From CAYXRK01 sp964467615 (lineage in GTDB: Bacteria > Hydrogenedentota > Hydrogenedentia > Hydrogenedentales > GCA-2746185): DNA of 29,305 bases. Below are positions 15,375 through 22,324 of the stretch, piece by piece. A model generated the notes under the pieces. It was given only the letters and a program-made list of their open reading frames with translations, did no database searches and was not told the origin of the DNA. A program made the position numbers and the translations under genes. Numbering within the stretch: position 1 is the stretch's first letter; each line of letters opens with the position of its first letter. The stretch is taken from NCBI GenBank assembly GCA_964467615.1, contig CAYXRK010000040.1, forward strand, positions 1-29,305, written 5' to 3'.

Positions 15375-16778
15375 CTACCATTCCCGATGGAACGTTTCGC
15401 CGCGAGGCGCGTCGGTGCGTTCGAAGCGGTGGGCGCCGAAGTAATCGCGTTGGGCTTGGAGCAGGTTCGCCGGGAGAACGGCCGAGCGGTAACCGTCGAA
15501 ATACGCGAGGGCCGAACTGAACGCGGGAACGGGTACACCAAGCGTGGCGGCGATTGCGATCACGCTGCGCCACGCGGATTCCGTGCCGCGAATCGCGCTA
15601 AGAAACGGTTCGCGCAGCAGAAGGTTTACTGTGGCCGGGTCGTCGGTAAACACCCGCGTGATGTGATCGAGAAATTGCGCCCGTATGATGCAGCCCGCGC
15701 GCCAGATTCCCGCGATCGCCGCGTGGTCGAGGTCCCAGCGATATTCGTCCGAGGCGTAGCGCAGCAGTTGGAAGCCTTGCGCATACGTGCATATTTTCGA
15801 AGCGTAAAGCGCATCGCGGACCGCGTCGACGAATTTGCCAGGGTCGCCCGTGAACGCCGCGGCCGGACCTCGAAGCACCCGGTTGGCCGCCGCCCGTTCG
15901 TCCTTCACCGCCGATAGGCAGCGCGCGAACACCGCCTCGGTGATGGTGGGGATCGGCGCGCCAAGATCGAGGCCCTCTTGCGACGCCCACTTGCCGGTGC
16001 CCTTCTGGCCCGCCGTATCGAGGATGACATCGACCATCGGCTTGCCGGTCCGCTCGTCAACGGACGCCAGGATGTCGGCGGTGATGTCGATGAGGTAGCT
16101 GCTAAGCTCGCCTTCGCTCCATTCGCGGAATATCGTTGCTTGTTCGGCGGGGGTGATGTTTGCGATTTTCCGAAGGAGCCAATAGGCCTCGGAGATGAGC
16201 TGCATGTCGGCGTATTCGATGCCGTTGTGCACCATCTTGACGAAGTGTCCCGCTCCGCCGGGGCCCACGAACGCGCAGCAGGGCGCACCATCGTCCGCGC
16301 GCGCTGCGATGGACTCGAACATCGCGCGCACCTTCGGCCATGCCTCGCTCGCGCCGCCCGCCATCATGGCCGGGCCGGTGCGCGCGCCTTCCTCGCCGCC
16401 GCTGACGCCCATGCCGATGAAGAGAATGTCCTCGGAGGCGAGCGACCCGTAGCGTCGCTGCGTGTCCTTGTAGTGGCTGTTACCGCCGTCGATGAGGATG
16501 TCGCCCGGCGCGAGGTGGTCGCGCAACGATGCGATTACGTCGTCGACCGGTTTGCCCGCCGGAACAAGCAACATGATCCGGCGCGGCGCCGGCAGCCGCG
16601 ACGCCAACTCAGCGAGCGTTGCGCACGCGGCCGGCGCGCCCATCTCCGCGTCAAACCGGGAACGATTGTCCGGGCTTAGATCGTATCCAACAACGGCCGC
16701 ACCGTGATCGCGGAGATTCAGCGCAAGGTTCCGGCCCATTACGCCAAGGCCGATCATGCCGATGGAGGAGACGGACAA
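15375..16778 (-). CDS. gnd: 6-phosphogluconate dehydrogenase, decarboxylating
   Basis: This enzyme oxidises 6-phosphogluconate to ribulose 5-phosphate and CO2 with NADP, in the pentose phosphate pathway. The cofactor loop is GLGVMG (10-15). The family signature ILFIGMGVSGGEEGAR, the substrate lysine in VKMVHNGIEY and the ILDTAGQKGTGKWASQE motif are all present, and the 467-residue length is standard. I chose the TTG at 16778 because AGGGGA lies eight bases upstream; a GTG at 16805 would add nine residues but has no ribosome site. It is on the same strand as the sugar isomerase-like and dehydrogenase genes. Confidence 0.95.
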   Translation of the reverse strand: MSVSSIGMIGLGVMGRNLALNLRDHGAAVVGYDLSPDNRSRFDAEMGAPAACATLAELASRLPAPRRIMLLVPAGKPVDDVIASLRDHLAPGDILIDGGNSHYKDTQRRYGSLASEDILFIGMGVSGGEEGARTGPAMMAGGASEAWPKVRAMFESIAARADDGAPCCAFVGPGGAGHFVKMVHNGIEYADMQLISEAYWLLRKIANITPAEQATIFREWSEGELSSYLIDITADILASVDERTGKPMVDVILDTAGQKGTGKWASQEGLDLGAPIPTITEAVFARCLSAVKDERAAANRVLRGPAAAFTGDPGKFVDAVRDALYASKICTYAQGFQLLRYASDEYRWDLDHAAIAGIWRAGCIIRAQFLDHITRVFTDDPATVNLLLREPFLSAIRGTESAWRSVIAIAATLGVPVPAFSSALAYFDGYRSAVLPANLLQAQRDYFGAHRFERTDAPRGETFHREW

Positions 16779-16830
16779 CTTTTTGTTCCCCTGAGAATCC
16801 AACACGGACGACTCGGGTAGCTGGTATTCG

Positions 16831-17556
16831 CTACCGAAACGTCAACAGCTCTGGGTGCGGAAGCAGATGCGCGACGGAATTGAATGAATCGAGCGCGACG
16901 CGTTTCGTGCCGGAAAAGGTGAACTCGGTAAGCGAGCAGTTGTAGATGCGCCAGTTAAGTTCGCAGGCTTTGATGTCCGGCGCGCGAAGGGCGGTCTGGA
17001 CGCTGATGCCGATGGGCCCGCCGGACGAGAAGACCGCGATGCGGCGGCCGCCGCCTGGGACGTTCATGATGCTGTCGAGCGCGGAGCGGACGCGCCCGCT
17101 GAACACGGGCCACGGCTCGAATCCGTTCGAGGTGTAGTCGCCTTCGACATAGACGGCCATCACCGCTTCGAGTAGGCGGTGAAACGTGCGATACCGTTCT
17201 CGGCCTTCGCAGGCGTTGTCGTACTCCGATTTCAGTGTGATGAATTCATCGTTGCGCGCGCACAACTCGGGCAGCAGATTGTCCATGATGTTGTCGGCGT
17301 CATACTCATTGAGTGCGGGCCGCTGGACGATCTCCGGCCATGGCCGGCCTGCCGCGCGGAACACTTCACCCGCGACTTCCGCCGTGCGGTGTTGCCGCTT
17401 CAACGTGCCGCAATAGACCTCGTCGAAATCCTGGCCGCGTTCGAGCCAGAACTTCGCGAGCACGCGCGCCTGGTCCTCTCCGCGCTCGGAGAGTTTGTCG
17501 TAGTCGTCGGCGAAGAAACTGGCTTGGCCGTGACGCACCATGACGAGCTGGCTCAT
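16831..17556 (-). CDS. histidine phosphatase superfamily protein, second catalytic His replaced
   Basis: This 241-residue protein opens with MVRHGQAS, giving the RHG phosphohistidine centre (Arg8-His9-Gly10). The conserved acid is probably Glu84 in ALNEYDADN. The motif that usually reads SHGG reads FSSGGPIG (177-180), so the second catalytic histidine is a serine. Relatives with TSGG or SSGG exist, and this branch may have altered or no phosphatase activity. The ATG at 17556 follows AGGA with about five bases between. The gene is 53 bases upstream of gnd. The substrate is unknown. Confidence 0.88.
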   Translation of the reverse strand: MSQLVMVRHGQASFFADDYDKLSERGEDQARVLAKFWLERGQDFDEVYCGTLKRQHRTAEVAGEVFRAAGRPWPEIVQRPALNEYDADNIMDNLLPELCARNDEFITLKSEYDNACEGRERYRTFHRLLEAVMAVYVEGDYTSNGFEPWPVFSGRVRSALDSIMNVPGGGRRIAVFSSGGPIGISVQTALRAPDIKACELNWRIYNCSLTEFTFSGTKRVALDSFNSVAHLLPHPELLTFR

Positions 17557-17594
17557 CAGTTCCTCGCGTCCATCGTGCAAGGCAAGGGGCGTCG

Positions 17595-17640
17595 AACCCT
17601 CCCCCTGCCCTCTCCCTTAAACCAATGGAGGGGGTTTGCC
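17595..17640. repeat. C-rich/G-rich imperfect inverted repeat in intergenic space
   Basis: CCCTCC (17597-17602) pairs with GGAGGG (17627-17632) within a stretch of C-tracts followed by G-tracts. It lies in the 142-base gap between the acyl-CoA dehydrogenase and phosphatase genes. It could act as a weak terminator or be a copy of a dispersed intergenic repeat. Only one copy is in the window. Confidence 0.35.
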
Positions 17641-17698
17641 GATCCAAGCACCTCTAAGGAATTCATGGTTTCCGGGCCGCCGCCGAGCTTGGCAAACG

Positions 17699-18895
17699 CT
17701 ATCGACCAATCTCCAACTTCGCGACGGTTTCCGTGTGGACCTCGTCCGGGCCGTCGGCGAGGCGCAACGTGCGCGTGCCGGCGTAGGCCTTCGCGAGGAA
17801 GGTGTCCTGGCAGACGCCCATACCGCCGTGGACCTGGATGGCGCGGTCGAGCACGCCGAGCGTCATGTTCGGCACGATGACTTTGATCATCGCGATTTCC
17901 TTGCGCGCGACCTTGTTGCCGACCGTGTCCATCATGTACGCCGCCTTGAGCACCAAGAGGCGCGCCTGCTCGATCTCCATTCGCGACTTGGCGATGGAGT
18001 CGCGCACGACGCCTTTTTCCGCGAGCGTCGTGCCGAACGCAACGCGCGCCTTGGCCCGTTGCTTCATCAGGTCGAGCGCACGCTCGGCGACGCCGATGCT
18101 GCGCATGCAGTGGTGGATGCGGCCGGGGCCAAGGCGGCCTTGCGCAATTTCGAAGCCGCGGCCTTCGCCAAGGAGGAGATGGTCCGCGGGAACGCGGACG
18201 TTCTCCCAATGCGTTTCGGCGTGGCCGTGCGGCGCGTCGTCGTATCCGAATACGGTGAGCATGCGCTTGATGATGACGCCCGGCGCGTCCATCGGCACGA
18301 CGACCATGGACTGCTGCGTGTGTTTCGGGCCGGTGGGGTCGGTCTTGCCCATAAAGATAGCGACCTTGCAGCGAGGATCGCCCGCGCCGGAGGTCCACCA
18401 CTTAATTCCGTTGATGACGTACTCGTCGCCTTCGCGCGTGATCCGCGATTCGATGTTCGTCGCGTCCGACGAGGCGACGCGCGGTTCGGTCATCGCAAAG
18501 CAGGAGCGGAGTTCGCCCTTGAGGAGCGGTTCGAGCCATTTCTTCTTGAGCTCGTCGCTGGCGTAGCGCTCGAGCACTTCCATGTTGCCGGTGTCGGGCG
18601 CGGAGCAATTGAACACTTCCGGCGCGAATCCCACGCGGCCCATGATTTCGCAGAGCGGCGCGTACTCGAGATTCGTCAGGCCCGCGCCGCGGTGGCTCTC
18701 AGGCAGGAAAAGGTTCCAAAGACCGGCTTCGTGGGCTTTGGGTTTCAGTTCCTCGATGACCTTGAGCGGCTTCCAGCGGTCGCCTTCCTCGAGCTCGCGG
18801 TGGACGCGCGCTTCATTCGGATACACGTGCTGATCCATGAATTCCTTGAGGCGGCCCATCAGCTTCTTACACTTGTCGGAATACTCGAATTGCAT
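17699..18895 (-). CDS. acyl-CoA dehydrogenase (ACAD10/11-like)
   Basis: This 398-residue flavoprotein catalyses the first step of fatty-acyl or related thioester beta-oxidation. Visible motifs are LFLPESHRGAGLTNLEYAPL in the N-terminal helical domain, CFAMTEPRVASSDATNI (flavin-binding segment), KWWTSGAGDPRCKVAIFMGKT in the beta domain, and AIQVHGGMGVCQDTFLAKAYAG with DGPDEVH at the end. The long N-terminus and the HGHAETHW strand favour the ACAD10/11-like group. The start at 18895 follows GGAG with seven bases between; the frame is open to 19027 but those residues are not family-like. It is divergent from the esterase gene and has no accompanying electron-transfer flavoprotein genes. Confidence 0.95.
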   Translation of the reverse strand: MQFEYSDKCKKLMGRLKEFMDQHVYPNEARVHRELEEGDRWKPLKVIEELKPKAHEAGLWNLFLPESHRGAGLTNLEYAPLCEIMGRVGFAPEVFNCSAPDTGNMEVLERYASDELKKKWLEPLLKGELRSCFAMTEPRVASSDATNIESRITREGDEYVINGIKWWTSGAGDPRCKVAIFMGKTDPTGPKHTQQSMVVVPMDAPGVIIKRMLTVFGYDDAPHGHAETHWENVRVPADHLLLGEGRGFEIAQGRLGPGRIHHCMRSIGVAERALDLMKQRAKARVAFGTTLAEKGVVRDSIAKSRMEIEQARLLVLKAAYMMDTVGNKVARKEIAMIKVIVPNMTLGVLDRAIQVHGGMGVCQDTFLAKAYAGTRTLRLADGPDEVHTETVAKLEIGR

Positions 18896-18908
18896 GGCAG
18901 CGCTCCTT

Positions 18909-19019
18909 CGCGGACCGCGTGATGTCGCGGCAAAATGTGAGTCGAAATGGCCCAAATGATCCGGCGAGTCTACCGAATTGTTAACATCAAAACAATCGGC
19001 GCATGTGTTCGCGGTCCGC
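18909..19019. repeat. inverted repeat in divergent intergenic region
   Basis: GCGGACCGCG at 18910-18919 is matched by its exact reverse complement at 19010-19019, about 90 bases apart, between two divergent genes. ATTGTT-N8-AACAAT (18977-18996) lies between them. Either could be a regulator site. In such GC-rich DNA the 10-base match could also be chance. Confidence 0.35.
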
Positions 19020-19087
19020 AACGGCATGTTGCAACGCGACCGCCCGGATCGCTACGGTAACGTGTTTTCTTGGAACGAGAGGAGCAT

Positions 19088-19828
19088 ATGTTGAACAGGC
19101 GAATGATATGGATCGCGACGGTCGTCGCTGCGGTGACGGGGTCCGCAGCCGCAGACGACGCGAAGGCAAAGGTGGAGACGGGCTTGGTCCAATTCAAAAC
19201 GACCGCCTCGGACGGTGAGCGGACTTGCGCGCTGTACGTTCCGCCGGACTACACGCCGAAGAAGAAATGGCCGCTCATCGTCTTCCTGCACGGCATGGGC
19301 GAGCGCGGCAACGACGGTCTCAAACAGACCACGGTGGGCATTGGCCACGCGATCGAGGCAAATGCGGATCGGTTCCCGTGCCTCGTGGTGATGCCGCAAT
19401 GTTCGCCGGACTACGTGTGGACGGCGGCGGCGGCGCTCGAGCATATCGACGCGACTATCGAGACCGTGCTGCGCGAGTACAGCATCGACAAGGATCGTGT
19501 CGTGCTGACGGGACTGTCGATGGGCGGGTTCGGATCGTTCCATTACGGCGCGCTGCACCCCGAGATGTTCTCGTGCGTAGCGCCGGTGTGCGGAGGCGGG
19601 CAAGTGACCGCGGCGGAAACACTCGCCAAATTGCCGATGTGGGTGTTTCACGGCGCGGACGATACGGTGGTGCCACCGGCGCGGTCACAGACGATGGTCG
19701 AGGCGATACGCGCGGCGGGCGGCGACGTGAAATACACCGAGTACCCCGGTGTCGGCCACAACTCGTGGGACAACGCCTACGGCGATCCCGAGGCCATCAA
19801 GTGGATGCTGTCCCAAAAACGGAAGTAG
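19088..19828 (+). CDS. secreted alpha/beta hydrolase, dienelactone hydrolase/PHB depolymerase-like esterase
   Basis: This protein has 246 residues from the ATG after AGAGG. The signal peptide spans residues 1-22 (RRMIWIATVVAAVTGSAAA). The catalytic triad is Ser144 in GLSMGG, an acid in HGADD (Asp191-192) and His224 in GVGHNSW; IVFLHGMGERG is the oxyanion region. Relatives hydrolyse esters such as polyhydroxyalkanoates, feruloyl esters or acetyl groups, often as an esterase domain next to carbohydrate enzymes. It is exported, so its target is outside the cytoplasmic membrane. It is followed by tsaE 31 bases later. Confidence 0.85.
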   Translation: MLNRRMIWIATVVAAVTGSAAADDAKAKVETGLVQFKTTASDGERTCALYVPPDYTPKKKWPLIVFLHGMGERGNDGLKQTTVGIGHAIEANADRFPCLVVMPQCSPDYVWTAAAALEHIDATIETVLREYSIDKDRVVLTGLSMGGFGSFHYGALHPEMFSCVAPVCGGGQVTAAETLAKLPMWVFHGADDTVVPPARSQTMVEAIRAAGGDVKYTEYPGVGHNSWDNAYGDPEAIKWMLSQKRK

Positions 19829-19859
19829 CCGAAGGCCCGGCAAAGGTGTTCGCAACGCC

Positions 19860-20348
19860 GTGCAATTGACCACGCGTTTCGCCGAACGGACCGAAGCGCT
19901 CGGCCATGCCCTCGCGTCACTGATACCGGATGGTTCGGTCATCGCGTTGCGCGGCGACCTAGCCGCAGGGAAGACCTGCCTCGTGCGCGGACTGGCGTCT
20001 GCGATCGCGCCGGGCGAGGCGGTGTCGAGCCCGACGTTTACGCTCGTGAACGAGTACCGAGGCCCGCGGACGCTGTATCACCTGGATCTGTATCGGACGA
20101 CGTCGCCGCGCGAAATCGCGGACTTGGGCTACGAGGAACTCTTCGACACGCCGGACGGCCTGTGCGCCATCGAATGGGCCGAACGCGCTGAGGCGTTGCT
20201 GCCCGCGCGCCGTGTCGACATCACGCTCGAACATGCGGGCGATGACGAGCGGCGCATCACGATCGAGGATCGAGGCGTGATGGCGCCCGGATGGGAAGCG
20301 GCGATCCAGGCCGCGCTTCAATCGGAGACGGGCCGAATCCAGCGATAG
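19860..20348 (+). CDS. tsaE: tRNA threonylcarbamoyladenosine biosynthesis ATPase TsaE
   Basis: This 162-residue P-loop ATPase drives the TsaB-TsaD complex that makes t6A at position 37 of ANN-decoding tRNAs. The Walker A motif GDLAAGKT is at about 32-39. VSSPTFTLVNEYRG, LYHLDLYR and CAIEWAERAEALLP are all family-typical. I take the GTG at 19860 because homology starts immediately after it and the upstream gene ends at 19828; AAAGG is 13 bases before. Its end overlaps the convergent GH42-like gene by 31 bases. Confidence 0.93.
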   Translation: MQLTTRFAERTEALGHALASLIPDGSVIALRGDLAAGKTCLVRGLASAIAPGEAVSSPTFTLVNEYRGPRTLYHLDLYRTTSPREIADLGYEELFDTPDGLCAIEWAERAEALLPARRVDITLEHAGDDERRITIEDRGVMAPGWEAAIQAALQSETGRIQR

Positions 20349-22135
20349 CCGCGGCCTTCAATATCGAACGACAGCGTCCAAAGATTGAAGCCACCGGGCC
20401 GGCCCTTGGTGCGGAAGATTTCATCGGTGAGCGCGTCTTCGAATTTGTCGCCTGGAACACCGAACATGCGCAACTCGACTTTAGCAGGTTCCGCGCTGTT
20501 GTTGAGAAGGAACCAACTCGAGTCTCCAAGCGGCTGGAACGTGACCTTGGCGGGCGCGTTGAGCCAAGGCTTGGGACCGATCTCGCCTAAACGCATCCGA
20601 AGGGGCGTGAAGGCATCCATGGGCAGATCGAGCAAACTCAGCGGCCTCGGGGAGAGTAAGGTTTCGCCCACCGCGTCGAAGTCCGCCTGCGAGTAGGTGT
20701 GTACATTGATGAAGATCAGGGTCGATGCTTCCTCCTGCCTAATCGACATGAACGGATATCGAGCGCCGTTGGCTTCGGCGACGAGCTTGTGCTTAAATCC
20801 GCGCGGGCCTTCACGCGATTCGAGCGTCAAATTCTCGACGGCGGTCCTTTTGCCCGCTGAGGGATCGATCACCGATTCAGCCTTAAAGGGATTCGAAGCG
20901 ATTTTCCACGGCAATCCTTCGGCGTTGGCCAAAAAGCCCGCTGTGAGAATCAGCGTCGCGCCGCGTTCGATTGCCGCTTCGACTTTCGACGCGATGTCCG
21001 GATCTGAAGCGGCCTGCGTAGGTAGAATGATCTCACGGGCGTCCGCGGGAAATTCCGATACAGGGACCAGCGGCACGCCGAGCATGCCCAAAAAGTCCAT
21101 GATGTACAGGTCCCCGCCGGCGTCACTGTTCGGCGGCTTGTATGCGGGTATGCCGGTGACTGGATGTTCCTTCACGGCTGTCGCAAGTTCCTGCAGCCGA
21201 GGCATGTGCTCGGCAAGCAAATCGTGACCGGGATGGCCTTCGACCACCTCGCCGTAGTTGAACAGCACGATTTCCGGCGCGCCCGCCAGCACGGTCATGT
21301 AGGCCTGATCGAGAAAATCATTCGCGTCGCAATCGCCGTGATCAAACCAAGCCGTCGCTACTTTCTCGCCCGCGATGGACTTGATGTAGCGGTAATTCAC
21401 AAAGCCCTCGTACGGCTGCGTGAAGCCGAAGCGTTGCGTGGCCGCGCCGCGCGTCTCCGTGCCGACCCACGTTTGGTCGAATTGCGCGGACTGGCGCGGC
21501 ACGTCATAGCCGAACATCTGAAACCGGTCGTACCACTGCGGGTACTTGATGATCATGGTGATGCTTGGATTGATCCGTTTCGCCGGTTCGATAAAAATCT
21601 CCCGCGCAAGGCGGACCATCAGGTCGCGGCGATAGTCCGGCCAGGATCGCTCTCCCTTCGCGTCGATGGATTCCTGCGACTCGTCTCCAGTGCATAGGAA
21701 GTCGTCGATGACGAAAGTATCGAAGATCGGCGCTGCCGCCTCCATCACCGCCTTGAGGTCGCGCTGCGTCTTCTCGTTCTGCCAATTGAACCAGTCGAGC
21801 GCGCCGACTTGCTTGACGCCGAAATCGCCGCCGGGGACCGTCGCGATCCCGCCGACAACTTGATAGCCCCGTTCCTCGAACCAGGCCTTGACCTTACGAA
21901 GTTGGTCCGGCGGCACGACAACTCCGCCTCGATACACCTCAACGCAGACCTTGTGTATATGGAGGCGCTCGAAGACGGGGACAGGGTCCTTTCCGGCCTC
22001 CAAGCCGGTGAAGAAATTCACCACCTTGTCCGCGGTCATATACGTCGCAAAGCGGACGGCGTCCTCGGCCGATGCGGGCCGAATCGCCGCAACCAGCGGG
22101 ATAAACGCCACGGCGAGTCTGAAAGCATTCATCAT
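20318..22135 (-). CDS. secreted three-domain protein, GH42-like architecture
   Basis: This protein of 605 residues has a signal peptide (1-23, ending PASAED). Three parts can be seen. Residues about 25-330 look like a TIM barrel (KVCVEVYRGG, FDTFVIDDFLC with paired acids, WYDRFQMFGYDVPR, FDQTWVGTETRG, APEIVLFNYGEV with a possible catalytic acid). Residues about 350-430 look like a flavodoxin or glutamine-amidotransferase-like domain (LGVPLVPVSEFP, ATLILTAGFLANA). A C-terminal beta-sandwich spans about 450-605. This order is that of GH42-type beta-galactosidases, though no family signature is certain. It probably binds or cleaves a sugar outside the cytoplasm. ATG ATG starts at 22135; no strong ribosome site. 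Confidence 0.7.
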   Translation of the reverse strand: MMNAFRLAVAFIPLVAAIRPASAEDAVRFATYMTADKVVNFFTGLEAGKDPVPVFERLHIHKVCVEVYRGGVVVPPDQLRKVKAWFEERGYQVVGGIATVPGGDFGVKQVGALDWFNWQNEKTQRDLKAVMEAAAPIFDTFVIDDFLCTGDESQESIDAKGERSWPDYRRDLMVRLAREIFIEPAKRINPSITMIIKYPQWYDRFQMFGYDVPRQSAQFDQTWVGTETRGAATQRFGFTQPYEGFVNYRYIKSIAGEKVATAWFDHGDCDANDFLDQAYMTVLAGAPEIVLFNYGEVVEGHPGHDLLAEHMPRLQELATAVKEHPVTGIPAYKPPNSDAGGDLYIMDFLGMLGVPLVPVSEFPADAREIILPTQAASDPDIASKVEAAIERGATLILTAGFLANAEGLPWKIASNPFKAESVIDPSAGKRTAVENLTLESREGPRGFKHKLVAEANGARYPFMSIRQEEASTLIFINVHTYSQADFDAVGETLLSPRPLSLLDLPMDAFTPLRMRLGEIGPKPWLNAPAKVTFQPLGDSSWFLLNNSAEPAKVELRMFGVPGDKFEDALTDEIFRTKGRPGGFNLWTLSFDIEGRGYRWIRPVSD

Positions 22136-22324
22136 CGGCCCGATTTAACCCGGAACCGGGATTGGATTGCAAGAATAGCGGGCGGCCCCTAATGCGTGGA
22201 TCGTTTCCCGGCCTCGGTTGTACTATCTACACAATCGTGAAACGGCGTCTTTCTTGGAGCTATTCTCGCGGCACATACGCGAAACGATCTACAGATCTAC
22301 CGTTCAAAACGGAGGTTCACCATC

